Shown here: positions 34,423-49,500 of the stretch, piece by piece
Layout: every line of letters starts with the position of its first letter
Position numbering within the stretch: position 1 is the first letter of the stretch
Source: Aptenodytes patagonicus
Taxonomy: Eukaryota; Chordata; Aves; Sphenisciformes; Spheniscidae
Length of the DNA stretch: 64,000 bases
Direction of reading: 5' to 3'
Assembly: GCF_965638725.1 (NCBI RefSeq)
Contig: NC_134949.1
Span: 188,731,706 to 188,795,705 of the forward strand
Notes under the pieces: model-generated
What the model was told of the DNA's origin: nothing
Seen by the model: the letters and a program-made list of their open reading frames with translations, nothing else
Database searches by the model: none
Made by a program: the position numbers and the translations under genes

Positions 34423-37400
34423 TATGAATGAATTCATGCACACACAGCAACTGCCGCTTCTGTGCTGACAACCACTTAATACAATAGGTGATATAATGGG
34501 AGTGGGTTTTTCAAACTTAAGAAAGCTAACAAAAAGAAGATGGAGAATCTCAAAACTCAACCCCCAGGGCAGCAACAGCAGTTATTAAATATTTGCGGAA
34601 GAAAAGCATATATATTAAAGCAAAAGTATTTTCCAAGAGTCATACAAGAAGCAAGATAACCTCGATAACCTGCCAGAGCAAGAGAAATATCAGCTTTTGG
34701 GAGTTTAGAAATGTGTGTGGAAAGAAGTAAAAGAATCAGAAAATGGAAATGCAAGGAACGGCATCTGGCAATATGCATACTAGAAACACAGATCTGAAAC
34801 AGTAGATAAAAATCTGTGATGCAGCAATAATGAAAAAAGCTTACAATTATAGTGGACAGCAATTTAGATATGAATTTGCTATGTGCAGCAATAATAAATA
34901 CAACCTCTGAATAATGAGAGGAGAGGTAATTACATATTTGCAATATTGCATTCACTCCTAGGCATCTCAATGCCAGAAAGATATTGACAAATTACATGGA
35001 ATTCAGAGAAAAAAAACAGAAAAAGATAATCAAGAGACTGGAGAATGATTTACAAAGGAAGATTAAAATAGCTACATATTTACTTTGGTCAAAAAAATAC
35101 TTAAAGTAAAAACATTCATGTGATGGAATATTTGAAGGTATACATTAAAGATGGAGAAGAATTTTAAGAGCATTAGAGTTGATAACAAAGAGAAATAGAA
35201 GAAAAAAATTATAGGCTAAAAAAAAAGTTTCTGAACATGAGTATGATAGTCAAATGGTGTCTCAGGGAAACAGTTATAATTTTGTTTCTTTAATATCCTA
35301 ACACTATACTGCAGCAGACACCAGGTCCAGAGGGAACATGCTGTAAGAAATCCACTTCTGGGAAAAAGTACTGAGTGTATAACTCAATTCCCTTTCATTC
35401 ACAACATAGGAACATACAGGAACACAAACCAAGAACACTGAATGATTCATTAAAAGTTCGTCAACAATTCCAACACCCAGGAACTGTCTTAGAGTGCAGC
35501 ATGCATATAACAGAGTAAGCAAATCACAGCAGTAAAATATTTCACTGTAAGAGACAGAAAGGAAAATCTACAGCCGAAGTTTCTTTCTGTCATGAAAAGT
35601 CAGATCTTACTCGAGAAACGCCTCTTTCTGAATCAGCTTGAATATCAATAGACATATATTTTTAAAATAACAGTTACAGACAATCACATTCCTCATGGTA
35701 AGGTCTCCTATTTACAGGCACGTCTGTGGTCATAGCTATATTTCCAGAACAACAGATTAAGCCCTACTACAGAGAGTCTGCAGTAACTGTAGAAGAAAAC
35801 AGATTTTCAACACAACTGAATACAGCATAATTGATTTATATCTTTTAGTTTCACTGTAGCCAAAGGCTGAGAACCATGGGATTCTGACATAAAACTTACT
35901 TTTATCAGTGTACCTCTTTTACTGCTTGCAGTACTATCCATTTCCTCATATAAAGAGGTTCAGAGACACCGATTATCCGAAAGAAAAAAAAGTAGAAAAG
36001 CAGATGTCTAACCAAAAAATCCACACAGTTTGCAATACTGTTAGCCCTAGTACAAACCCTACTTAGTATATGAAATAACCTCCCATCACTGACAACACAA
36101 GCTGCACTAGCACCAAAATGTTAAAAGGTAAGCTAGATGCCTGAAGCGGTCTAAATACCTTCAGCTCTTTCAGTATACTCCAAGAAACCTGAATAGCTGA
36201 AAATAGTTCCATGTTATTTGCCAAGAGTAAAGAAACACACAATTGCAAGTTTCCTTAAAATTCTTTGCCAAAGCCTCAATCTAACATAAAAGAACTCACT
36301 CTTCAAGAATAAATTGGTGAACTTTCATGTTCTCTATATTTAGATTTCTCCAAAACTGGAAAACTAAATGGCATATATGCATGACCGAAAATTTAGCAAT
36401 GCATACTGGTGTTTTCAAGAGACTGTAGCAAATCAGACATGAATCTTTTCTTTGTAACCTTGGTAGTCTTTGCTCAAAAAGAACAGAAATTAAATAGTTC
36501 AGTGCATCACATCTCACCTGTAATAGCCAACCTCTTTCTGAGGATAAGTGTATCAGAGTAAATTTCTAGAGTAGCAAATCTTCATCAAATCTCAAAGTTA
36601 ATGTTGTTGATCCTCTGAATTCAGTAAAATCAAATTAAAACTAGAATTTGTCTTGCACATTTCTATTTTGGTGTAGTTGTCTTTACACATAGAATGAAAA
36701 GCTTCAGATGCACGTATTCCAATTCAAGTATTTTTATTACAATAGGCAAGAGTGAAATGTGAAATCATTCACTTTCTTGAGGCTCTGAATGAAACGAAAG
36801 CGAGCAATGTAGCAAATGATAGTAAGAACGAATGAACAACAGAACACCTTTCAACTTTTCCCTCATTCTTCTCTATGCACAGTGGCTCCCCACACAGAGT
36901 TACTGATCGTCTTGTTGAAGTCCGCCACCTTCACGTCAGATGACATGTTGTCATTTGTTTCTTGGGTCTTACCTATTCAAATTTGATCCTAATTCAATGT
37001 AACATTCTCCAAAGTAACAATTTGCCAAGCCATATCTTTATTAAACGTTGTTTCTTGTTTTGCAAGTAATTGAATTTCTTTTCTTCCACCATTTCTTGAT
37101 CACTGACCCTCAATCCCCCACTGCTGATCTTTCATCCTTTTTCTATTGCCGTTTATTTCCATCTTAAGGATTTTTTTCTGGGTTAATCTTTATCTCAATT
37201 TACTTTAAAATCTCTCCACCCTATGCTCAAAACTGCCATCCCTCTTCTGGAACAGCATCCATCCTTTGTAGGCAAAACTTAGTATCTCTAATGTTCACTT
37301 CCTTGTTTTTTCTGTTCTTCAACCTAAAAGCTTCAGCTGTCTACATTTCTTCCATTATAACTCTGCAGTCAGTTAGGTCACACATCTTGCCACCAACTCT

Positions 37401-40400
37401 ATTTTTCCAATCTTTCTTGCTGCTTGCTTCAATTTATCAGTTGCTTGTGACTTATTCTAAATTATTCCATTTCCTACTTCCTTATCCATGTAAGATCTAG
37501 ATTACATTTTATAAAGCAAAGGTGGCCACAAACCTCTCTCAGAGCATTTTCATTCTCCTTCTATTACCAGTAGAGGTTTCATACTATACACTACTCCAAA
37601 AACATATATTTTATTGTCTCCATCCTTCACCTTATTATTCATTATTTATCTAATATTCCAGGATCCAGGACCGAGTTTTCTAGTACTTGCACAATGCCTG
37701 CCTAGGGCTATGTACCCTGAGATTAAATGATGCCACTAAGCACAACTGCAAAAGATAGCAAAAACTGGCAGATCCATAGGAAAAAGCAAGGAAAGGTTTA
37801 CAATGCAAACAATGAAATGCACAAAGAAATTATTGCAGCAATAGGTTAGAATGACATGAGAGAGAGGGTGGAGGATGTCAGCATTCTCTAGGTATTTAAA
37901 ACAAGATGGCGAACTGGGAAGCATAAGTCATTGTGAATTTCAGCTTCTATTCAAAATTTTGCCATAAAAATCTAGTTACTTTTGATATTTTTTGTCCCAT
38001 CTCGTAAGACAGACAGGAACTAAACAAGTGTAAAATGGGAATATATGCACACTCAGTGCTTTTATTTTGGACCCATATATTCTGAAGATCTTGTACCACC
38101 ACCATACTTTACCAGCTGAGCTTAGCAAATGAGCAAGTAACTTCAGAACAGCCAAGTGACTACCAGCATGCTTTTACGTAAAAAATTCAATGGATTTCAT
38201 AGCTGCAGAATAAAGTTATAAATCCAGCATTTAAAGTACTTTAACAACCAATTTACTCTTAAAATTAACAAAATTAGAGCAGAGTAAATTTATATTTCAT
38301 TAAAAGCTTTCTCATTGAATTTCAATTGCAAGACTTCTTTCAGTGCATTCAAAAGAACTGTTTAGAAACTTTTTTTTAAATACAGTCCTTGAAATGAATA
38401 CTTACTGCATAACTTCTGAGAACAATGAATAGGTGGATGACAGTAAAGAGTAAGATACAAGTTATGCACTACACAAAAGCTTTGCTGAATGTTCTGCTCA
38501 CATATATTTAGGATGCAGTTGCAAGTCACAGCTGAGCAGCTCCAACAGTTTGCCACCTACAAACTAGTTACCTCTGCCTATTCCTGCTTGTGAACAGAAA
38601 ATTCTTCTCTATTCGCTGGGCCCTTCTGCTAAGGCTTCTCAATTATAGCTCTCTGTGGGCTATTAAGGGATGAGCACCAGAGCGTGTGCAAGGAGGCATG
38701 AAGGAGCAGCGTGGGGCCAGGAACCATGGGACAAAGAAGAGACAGAAGGCAAAGAAAGACATTTTCCATTTCAGTAATGTCAAACCACTGTTTCAGTTTA
38801 ACTGTAGTTTTAACTTCACCCACATACTCAATGCATGGAAACCTTGCTGGACTCAGCACAAAGAAAGAGTGTTGGCTTCCTTGCAAAATGAAATTTTCTT
38901 TCGTGTGCATTTCAACTGCCATTTCCCAGTCCAGATTTAATGCCTCTTTGCAGTGCCCACTATGCTGGCAACAGCTGTCTCCTGCTGTTAACACACCAAG
39001 TGATCTCTTGTTTTACTGGTTAAATTCCTTTCTTACAACTTGCTGCTTTTGCCTAATCATCCAGCGTTGATCTCCTTGAGTACTTTAATCTTTGATTTTT
39101 GCAGTTTCCACTTACCCGTGCTTGTATCAATCGAAAATAGATTATAAGATTTTCCAGATGTATCAAAAAAAGAAACCAAACAGAAAACCCAACCACACTA
39201 TGGCCATATTGGAAAATTCACACGTTTCCTAGAAAAAGCTAAACTTAAATATTTAAATTGCAATATGTTATATATCCTATATTTGTAAGGAGAAAAAATA
39301 ATTGGCTAAAGTGTTACAGTATTCCCTTAAACTTCTACTTTTTCTGAATATTTAAACGGATTCTTAGAACTCCATAACAACTAAGAATGAAAACAGAATT
39401 TTGTGAAAAAAATAGCTTTTGTCATTTAACAAAAGCACGAGTTATACAATCTTAGAGAGGCTTTAGGGCATAATTTCAAAAATTACTATCAAATGAGGTG
39501 TGAAAATTCCAAGTAAAAGAGAAATTACCATTAATGTAGATTTTTCAAGGATCTTAACCAAGTACTGACTTTGTGACAAGAGCATTTTTGAAGTGTCTAT
39601 TACAGAATAATTCAACACATTTGCTCTTGATCAATTTTCTTTGCCAGTTATGCTTGTTACTTAAAATATCGGTTCCTCTCACAGAGTAATCTTTGTGAGT
39701 CTGCAGATGCTCACAATTTTTTTTTCACAGTACACAACACATCTGTATTAGACTGGGCCTATGGCCATGCAAATTTCTGAGTTAAATTATGAGTTAGAAG
39801 GACAAGTGGGATTCAAGGTTATACTGCTAGACCTGCATAGAGCTGACCCCTCGCTGCTGTCAGATAATTAATATAAGCTCTTAGCCCTATTAATGTGCCT
39901 TTAAAGGAGTCAGGGTAGCATTACATTTTTAGAAAAAAATACTTTTAGTATGCTCACACATATCATGTAAGACATTGCAGTAATGTATCGCTGATGACTA
40001 ATAGTACACATAACTATTTGTAAGGATATGGCTGTGTTTAAATCAAAAATGTTACTTTTTTAAAAAAATGTTATAATGTAATTACATGATCAAGTTTTTA
40101 AATTAACCTTTTAATATACCATTTAGAATGCTAACGATAAGATACACTATTATTATTGTTACTTAACCCTTGCCTGGATCTTTTGAAGTGTATCATCACA
40201 CTACAATTAAATCTTTTGTAACTAAACAAAGGAATCAACTATGTGACACCCTTAAATTTACAACCTAATTCTGACATGTAGGCTGTAGTGCCGTAGACAG
40301 TTGCACCAGTGTAATGTATTGCTACCGCTGAAACCATTTTCCTTTCTCTTCTCCTGCACCTTTTTGATCACCCTTCTTTCCACTTCTCCTTTTCCTTTCT

Positions 40401-43400
40401 TGCTCAGGCATACAGTTGCAATCTTTAACTAACGCAGGTTCAAAAGGCAGGATGGTCAGGATTAGGGAGGAAGAACTGCTTCCTTCTCTCAGAGCTGATA
40501 GATAGCTGGTCATCAGCTCAGTCCATGAAATCATACTCCTAGTCACTCTTAAATTCTTTTCCCATTAAAATAATCTTATGGAATGTGCAATTAGTCTGCC
40601 CTTATTCAAATGTTATGGGTGTGTGAAACAGATTTCACCATTAGAAGCAATTAATTCAGAACAAATAAAAGTATCTGAGGAAGATAATGACTTATGAGCT
40701 GAAGTGGAACTTACACCTTCTTATCAGAGTGTATGCATGTTTGTGTGCAAACATGTCAGAGAGAACGGTCCCAAAGTTACTATTTAAACGCATAGAGTTA
40801 AACTAAAACCTACTCAGGACTTCTTCATTTTTAAGTTAACCCCCACTTTCAGACATGTCCTTCTAATGCGGAATCATTTTTATAGTATAGAGTTCATTGG
40901 TTCTACGTTTTATGGTTTTACTTCTCTTAGTAAACATGACCTGCTCCAATTTTTTAAAACTTAAACAGCACAATAGTTTTTTAAATTTAAAATAATTGCA
41001 ATGGATTGTAAGCAAATTTAGAACTTAATTAGAAATCTGGACAATCTGTTTTAACTTTAAATTATCCTAAAGACCAAAACCATTAACTTCTAATAAAACT
41101 GGTAACTTTACACGGGACTTGTGAAAATAAAGTGAGAGAAAGGCAAAGACAATTCAAAAATAAAGAATCAGATACTTCTTCATTCTTGAATCACGAATGA
41201 AAGGGAAAAAAATGACAAGACATATGAAAGGCGATACGCATTTTCTAACTCACAAAACCAGAACAATGACATTCAAGCTACATTCATTCTTTCATCCTTC
41301 CCCATTGCCCCTATCTTTCTCCATATACATATTTCTAGGTATCCAGATATATTTTACTGAGGTGACAAAGAAAGAGCTAAAATAAGCACTTTATCTTCTG
41401 TTTTGGATGAAAAAATTTTTGATATTTAGACTAGTCTTAGAAAAGCATATAGAAAACCTACAGAACACCAAGAATACATCTTTAAATTATTCAAATAAAT
41501 GCAAAACAAGAATCCCAAAATACAAAGAAAATGTTTACACATGCTTTTTCAAATTTTTCTCTTTCACATTGAGAAACTACTGTTTTAGTGTTAACTTCTG
41601 GATACAACCATCAAGTTGGTGAACTCTAGGATATTTAATCAATAGACTAACCAGGATCTACTGTAATGTATGGAAAAAGTTGCATTGTTCTAAAACAACA
41701 ACAACAAAACAGGAAGAAAATGAAAGGATAACATACATTGGAAATGTTTGGCCTTATTGTCTAAATGGATTTTTTTTTAAAGCAATAGACTTTTATCCTG
41801 AATTGGTAAGAATCTGTAAGGTCTGCTCAAAAAGAAAGTATTTTCATTTTAAAGTAAATTTTATCAAGAACTTTTAATTCAGCTTAATTTTAAATTTCTT
41901 CTAATAGCACATGCCTGAGGAAAATTGACTTCGGCCACTTCCAATAAGGAAGCTCAACTCCATCAGCAGTAGGGACTACATAGGACTTCAAAGGTATTTC
42001 TTACCGACTGCATTGATACATCGGTATTTTTTTCTGTCTGTAAAGGATATGCAGGATAAACAACTGTAAAGGATTTATAGAGTATACACATTCTCCTACT
42101 TGAAAGTCACGACCCCATAAGAACCTAGCTACATATGGGACATTACAAACATTAGATAATTAGTACAGATGTCATAGATGTGTATAAACAGATATACACT
42201 ACATGTATAGTACTCCATATGTAACTGATTTGACTTTTACGTCAAAACCATCAATAGCTTTGCTGAAGCTTTTAGCTTTAGCTTCACTACAGTATAAGAT
42301 TATATTATACTATACAATATAAGATAGTGGTGACAGAAATAGCAATGTTAAATGTATTACGGAACCTACTGACAGATTTAATGCAAAACCATAACATAAC
42401 TTTAATTGTCCTTAAAGGGATACAATTGACTTGCTGTATGGTACCGTATGATTTACTAAAAACCTCCTGAGACTTTAAACTGCAACTACACAATTATTGT
42501 TTGTTGCCATTCTACATGCAGCCAGAATAACTCCTACCCATTTATACAGCATTTTAACCTACTATAATAGTGCCATCTTTCTGTCTTCTACTGTCTCTCA
42601 AATTGTATGAGATTTTGATGTACTGTACGAGTAAAACACTACATTCGACTTTCAAGCTCTGTACAAAGCCTTTTATGCCACAGAGAAATTCAGTTAATGG
42701 TTTCCCTAATGCAGGAGTAGTCAAATTCAAAAGTTACTAACAAGTCATTAAAACAAACTTACTGTAAAGTCACTAAAAAACCCAAACAAAAACATATACA
42801 AACCATTTGTTTCCCTTAATTACACTTAGAAAAAAGGACTTGATCCTTATGAGGATATGTCTTTTTCCACTGAACACATGCAGGCCACAAGTATGTTCCT
42901 AACTATGGTACATAAAACTAAGTGGCATGGAGCTACACCATAACATCTGTTGCTTTTTTGTTTTCAAAATAAAAATTTCAAGATGACCCTTCCCTGAGCA
43001 GTCTTTTATATAGCATCAGAAATAAATTAATGGTAATAAATCTTTCCTGTGACTTTCACTAACCAAACATCAGAAGTTAAACAATTTTACATTTTCTTGG
43101 CCAGTTTTTGTAAAATTCTACAACGCGTTCTTCAGGGCCAGCAATTTATCAACTAAAGCCGTATTACGCATTAATTTAAGATACTAAATTTATAATAAAT
43201 TATTCAGTAATCCTGGAAAAATTAGATATACACTATTAACATTTTAAATAAGATTTATCTCATTTTTCCTCTGCTGAAAATATAAGTTGCAACAAAAGCA
43301 GCTGAGCTTCAAACACAGCTGATTTTTAAATGATTCTGTTAAGACAATATACATCCTGAGTTTTGAGTGAAGCAATAAACATTAGATACCAAGTGACAGA

Positions 43401-44888
43401 AAATTTGTAGTCTTCAGCAAAAAAAAATCAAGAACTGGAAAACAGATGGATGGACAAGGAAAAGAATTACATACTTAAATCTGAGACTGCTAAAAGCTAC
43501 ACAACAGTTCACGTGGAATCAGACATTTCTTTGTACTTCATTGCTTTTCTTCAACTCTGAAAACAAAGCACTCATTTGTTTTCTAAATAGACTACATTCC
43601 AATTACACTTCCATGAAACCACGATAACGTAAGCCTGGGGCATGATTATCCCACAGACATTTTGTTAGCTTATCTGGTACTGCACAGGTTATTCATACTT
43701 GCAGTCATTCCCTGTGGCACATATCAAAATAAATGTGCAACTTTTCCTGTGAGGTTTGTGCTTGAAACAAACATACTCTCCTGCAAGTTGTCACTATGTT
43801 CTCAATACAGAAAAAAGTAACGAATTTTAAAAGTTCCTTAGAAATACATATTTAAGCCACTCACACCATACCCCTTCTATTAGTAAAAGCTTCTTCACAT
43901 TGAGTAGTATTAATATAAAACTATAAATATTTAAAGGTTTATTTTCAATAATTTCAAAAAGTAGATACACTGAAGTAAGACCTGCTATATAAATAACACG
44001 CAACCAGTAGACACATCCAGTTTTGTCAATTCAGCAGGAAGGAAGCCACAAACTGGAAGTGGAAATGTTTTCAGCAAAACACATAAATTTAACAACATGA
44101 AATCAGTAACAGTAACCACATTACTCCTTATGTGCCATAAAGAGTAGTGTTACTATAACGAGTAATTGTGCCAGTTTTCAGAAAAGAGCAGCAACTTAAG
44201 GCTCCATCTCCATCCCTCCTCCCACATACAACTGTCAGCCCTTCCCTCTCCCCAATATTTTTGTTTTGTTTTTGAATAAATAAAGTATTCCTCCAGTTTT
44301 TCAGAACATCAGGTTGAATGAAGACCTCTGGAAAGGTCTAGTTTAAGCTGGTCATACAGACACAGTCCTAATCATATAGCGAAAAAGAACACTTAAATAG
44401 ACTTGGGAAAAAAAAAAATCAGCATTCAGTTTCTTTGCACTAAGTGCACTCATAAGCAAAACCATACACTTCCATATGGAGGAAGAAAGTATTTGCTGTA
44501 TTGCTGGACTTATTTTAGTATGTAATCAGAAAATTCTGCCAACAAAAATTTCAGAAAGAACACACTAAGTGATACTATGCGAAATTATCTAATGTTTTGC
44601 TGCTAGGGCACCAAACCATTATCAAAACCAAAACAGGGAAGCAGTGAGTTTTGGTGACATTTTAGGTGAAACAGAATGCTGTGTGCACACACTCACCCAT
44701 GACAAAATTTGGCATACAAATCCCCAACGTCAAACACGTGTACATCCAGTAAACAAATGCCTATGTGATTTTACTTGTGAATGACCAACTGCACAAAAAT
44801 AAATTTAGAAAGTAAGACATGACAAAAGGTATTTAAGTAAATATACAAAAAAAAATTTAAACAAACAAATATATCCCAACTCCTAATT

Positions 44889-44925
44889 AAAAAAAACAAA
44901 AAACAAAAAAACAAAAACAAACCAA
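44889..44925. repeat. A-rich (AAAAAC) tract
   Basis: Imperfect repeats of A4-7 C in the large TDRD3 intron. No other feature. Confidence 0.6.
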
Positions 44926-45239
44926 AACTGCTTACAGGTGGTGCAGGGACACAGCAATTGAAGAAAAGTCTTAAAAGTGAAACTGCCCATGAAGCAACTC
45001 AGAATAGCCCCATAAAGAAGAGAGTATCTTAACTTGAACGTCAGGACCTCTACATTATGTGTATGCTGTATGCTTACATTTTAAAATAAAGTACGCTGAA
45101 TTGCACCTATTTTTTAATTATTAACCACTACTTTAAAAAAATAAATAGACCATGTCATCCGGCAAGTTCTACAACAGGATCAAAAAATTATGATGGGCAA
45201 AATATGCTTATAAACATCAGGAACTATTTAAACTGCTAC

Positions 45240-46243
45240 AAGATAGAACAGTTGGCAGCTGGTCACAAGTGGTGTTCCCCAGGGCTCAGTATGGGGGCCA
45301 GTTCTGTTCAAGATCTTTATCAATGATCTGGATGAGGGGATCGAGTGCACCCTCAGTAAGTCTGCAGACGACACCAAGTTGGGCGGGAGTGTTGATCTGC
45401 TCGAGGGTAGGAAGGCTCTGCAGAGGGACATGGACAGGCTGGATCGATGGGCCCAGGCCAACTGTATGAGGTTCAACAAAGCTGAGTGCCGGGTCCTGCA
45501 TTTCGGCCACAACAACCCCATGCAATGCTACAGGCTTGGGGAAGAGTGGCTGGAAAAAGCCACTGTCGGAAAAGGACCTGGGGGTGTTGGTCAACAGCTG
45601 GCTGAATATGAGCTGGCAGTGTGCCCAGGCGGCCAAGAAGGCCAATGGCATCCTGGCCTGTATCAGAACTAGTGTGGCCAGCAGGAGGAGGGAAGTGATT
45701 GTCCTCCTCTGCTCAGCACTGGTGAGGCCGCCCCTCAAATACTGTGTTCAGTTTGGGCCCCTCACTACAAGAAAGACATTGAGGTGCTGGAGCGTGTCCA
45801 GACAAGGGCAACGAGGCTGGTGCGGGGTCTGGAGAACAAGTCTTATGAGGAGCGGCTGAGGGAACTGGGGTTGTTTAGCCTGGAGAAAAGGAGGCTGAGG
45901 GGAGACCTCATCGCTCTCTACAACTCCCTGAAAGGAGGTTGTAGCGAGGTGGGTGTTGGTCTCTTCTCCCAAGTAACAAGCGAGAGGATGAGAGGAAATG
46001 GCCTCAAGTTGCACCAGGGGAGGTCTAGATGGGATCTTAGGAAAAATTTCTTCACCAAAAGGGTTGTCAAGCATTGGAAGAGGCTGCCCAGGGAAGTCGT
46101 TGGGTCACCATCCCTGGAGGTATTTAAAAGACGTGTAGATGTGGTGCTTAGGGACATGGTTTTAGTGGTGGACTTGGCAGTGTTAGGTTAATGGTTGGAC
46201 TTGATCTTAAAGGTTCTTTCCAACCTAAACGATTCTATGATTT
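45240..46243 (+). mobile_element. CR1 LINE, 5'-truncated, in TDRD3 intron
   Basis: Antisense to TDRD3. The plus-strand translation begins within the reverse transcriptase (TSGVPQGSV, then the metal-box region as [10 protein letters not shown], Phe replaced by Ser) and runs through [36 protein letters not shown] and [10 protein letters not shown] to the C-terminal [19 protein letters not shown] and [20 protein letters not shown]. Frameshifts near 45540 and 45760 break it. The 3' end at about 46225-46243 is TTCCAACCTAAACGATTCTATG, the CR1-type terminus. It is close in sequence to the 19521 copy, so of the same subfamily. Confidence 0.93.
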
Positions 46244-46391
46244 TAAAGCTCTAAAATCTAATCTTCAACAAATATTTATGTCTACGCATAATTAGTCAAT
46301 AAGTTAGGAACAAAGTAAAACAAAAAACAAAAAAATTTTTCCATATATAAGAAAAGCAAAAGCACTACATAATAACACCCGCCACACCAAT

Positions 46392-46580
46392 TTACTTATG
46401 TTCACAATACTTCCCTTCCCTCCTTGATATGGAGGGAAGTCCTCTTCCAGGTCGAGCAATCAACCTTTGCTGTGTAGCTCCCTCCTTTAACTGGCCTGGA
46501 ACTCGTGGGAGACTCAACACTCTCACTGGGGACTCAACTTCTCTCCTCTCCCTGGACAGCAATGGTTCATCATCACTGTC
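46392..46580 (-). CDS. TDRD3: Candidate alternative exon of TDRD3
   Basis: An exon-like block between the second Tudor exon and the last exon. A good acceptor (CCTTTTAATTCTAG) ends just before 46580. In phase 0, the phase left by the Tudor exon, it is open for 62 codons (start DSDDEPLLSRERREVESP, later LIARPGRGLPS) to TAA at 46394-46392. A donor-like GTGAGA follows the 18th codon, which would make a 54-nt phase 0 cassette (46580-46527) joining in frame to the last exon. Otherwise it would be a terminal exon giving a different C terminus. The charged, Arg/Gly-containing composition suits TDRD3. I do not know this exon from the human protein; its reality is inferred. Confidence 0.4.
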   Translation of the reverse strand, partial: DSDDEPLLSRERREVESPVRVLSLPRVPGQLKEGATQQRLIARPGRGLPSISRREGKYCEHK

Positions 46581-49500
46581 CTAGAATTAAAAGGTACACT
46601 GAGGGAGCTCTGTCAGGAAAGGAACAAAGATTACCGCAATAGCTAAACACCGTTTTCATTTACTCCTATATGCCTTTTGACCCACAGTGGAAGTCCTATA
46701 TGAGCAAATATAATGTAGGGAAAGAACGAAAATGCAGATCAGAAAACAGATCAACATAAGGAACAAATTTAAAAAGGATACTATGACATAACTACACAAA
46801 TCTTTTCAGCAAAACATTTTATATCTACTGAAATGAACCTACATGACATAAGCTCTCAAGATTTCCAGTAAGAAGTCAGAAATAACATTTCCAACTGGGT
46901 ACTAATGAAAATACTTAGTGAGTATAGGGTAATGAAAGAACAAAAACAACAAAAAAAAAAAAAGATGACCGATAAGTGTGCTTCATAAAAGCATAGGAGA
47001 ATCTGAAACAATCTTTCTGAGCAATGAAGCTATTCCCTCATATCCTCCTGCATGATAGCATGGCCCAAGTTAGAAGACCCTATGATGTCTGATGTTCAGT
47101 ATGGGTGACATACACAATAAATGCACAAAACACGGGGGAAAAAAAAAAACCCTCTATGTAGCCATTACATATTTATTGCTTTCTTGTTACCCAACTCTTG
47201 CTCTCATTAGAGAAACAGGTTCCACTTTGGCAAAGAGCTCTTCAACACCACACTTAATTTTTAAAAGAATTATGGAATTAATCTCAAAATCTTTGACATT
47301 CTACTCTCCCCCAGTAAATGAGAATAATTAGTCAGTATCATACTTATAAAAAAATGCATCTTGACTAACTTCCCAAAGATATTAAATGCTTTGCGTAAGG
47401 CTGAAGCAAATACTTCTCTAAAACTTTGAAAATCTAGATATACCAACCAAGTTCTGAGAGGGCAAGCAAATTTTGTAGGAAAGATGTCAGACCAAAACAT
47501 CTCCTCTTCCGTTTATGCTCTCTAAAGATATTCTGAGAAAATCTGATTAATTGCTGCTATTCTTTGACAACATGAACAATTATGTCTATCTCAGACATCC
47601 TCATGCACTCATTTAATAATAGTCTATAGATGTCTCTCCTGGGACATGAAAGAAACCTGCAAATGACATTATTAATATGAAGAAAATAAGAAGAGTCCTT
47701 GTCATTGTTACAAACCTTAAAGAATTTACTCTAAGGAAGCCAACAGAAGCAGAAAAACACATCTCTCAAAAAAGCCAACCCAACACTCCCCCCGAAAAAA
47801 AAAACCAAAACCACCAACCAAACAAAAAAACCCAAAAGGAGTAATTTCATGTGCTTTAACATTTATGAAGAAAAAACTAATCACCTTTCTGCAAAAAATT
47901 GCCTTCACAGTCAACTCCCCCCCCCAGTTCTTAAATTATGGAAGATTTCTTGTTTACAGGTATTATTACTGGTAACACTTGCAAGTCGTCAAACAAGGGA
48001 AAAAAAACCAAAAACCAAGCATTCCAGACATTAACCACCCCTGTACAAGGTAACTTCGGTACATTAAATAATGTGTCTATTCAACACGTGCTGTATACAT
48101 AAGAGGGAGTAAGATCTGGAATCATATACACGCACCCGACTACAAATTAGGTTTGTCATAGCTTCTTTTCTGTGATACCAAGCCAACAGTATCATGTCTC
48201 TCTTCCCTAGAAAGCAATCAGTCAGGAATACTATGCCAATTCCTCCAGTTTCCTCTTTAATTAAAATCCTTTGAATTAATCTATTAAATGTGGACAAACT
48301 CAGAACACTGAAACATGAAAGAGACAGAAGAGAGAAATCAGAAGAGAAATGGTGATGGCAGGAACAGTCCAGACATTTTTACACATCAAACTTGTTTTAC
48401 ATATTCAATGTGTTCAACCTTAACACACGCAATACAGAGAAATCCGAGCATAAAATCCTTCAGAAGTCTCAAAACGAGAATCTGAAGAACTTTTATCACA
48501 TGACAATACGATCAAACACAATACTTGGAACAGGTTAAGCTATGCTATCTCAAAACAAAATTGCAAGTCACTTTAAAGAAAGGTGTTTAGTGAGGAACAG
48601 TCTCTCTCAAAATAAACAACCTAAGGAGCCCATATACAGTCTCCAAATAATGAATCATCATCAATTACATTTAATAACAAGGGGCCGGGGGCAGGGGGAG
48701 AACAACAGCGTCATGCTCCAAGTATTCCGCTTTAACTGTCACAACTTTTTTCAGTAACTACAAACTCCAAAAAGAATGTGTCCTTAATCTGACTGGTACA
48801 GCTGGCAATAATTTGCAATGATATTTCATAGTCTGATGAATATGAAATGCTCAAGTAGAAGACTCAAACATATTTTGCAATGCCTAATGACACAGACAGA
48901 AAATCGAAAGCCATTGTTTTATGCCCACTTAGTATAAACTACCTCATCCCAACTGAAATTTGTCTGCTTTTAGTTTATTAAAAAGTAAAATGCAGTTCCT
49001 TAACCACCTTTAAACGTCAGTTAATACATTTCAGCTCAGCGCTAGTAACTTTCAAAGGAACAGTTAACTTAAATTGTGATACTCTGTCTGTATTCCAACA
49101 TGGATACACCAAGCTAAAGTCTGAAAAACTATGTAGTTTCTCAGTGGACAGAGGTGCTAAAGACAAATACTTACTATTAGTTTATCAGGATAAATGCTTT
49201 CCACAACGCTTGTCTCTAAGTACTGCCTCTTAAAAGAAGACTGGGGAAATAAGTAAATTACATAAAGAATTATCCTGACAGAACCTGAAGGTTAATTCTG
49301 TGTAAAGGCATGTATGACGACGTTCTGCAAAAGATGTGATGGAATTTGAGGCAACATTTCCAGTAAATAAAAAAAGTCTCTGGTATTAATAAAAAAAAAA
49401 AAAAAGTACTTTAGGATAGACTATGAAAAGTAATTTTTCAGCCTGGCAGGACAGAGGCAACTGAAATCACCACATATTGGTGAGAGAGAAAAAGAGGCAC

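Noticed and set aside
34285..34575. 96-codon cysteine-rich minus-strand frame
   Set aside because: Arises from the TG/CA microsatellite and the intron next to the last TDRD3 exon.
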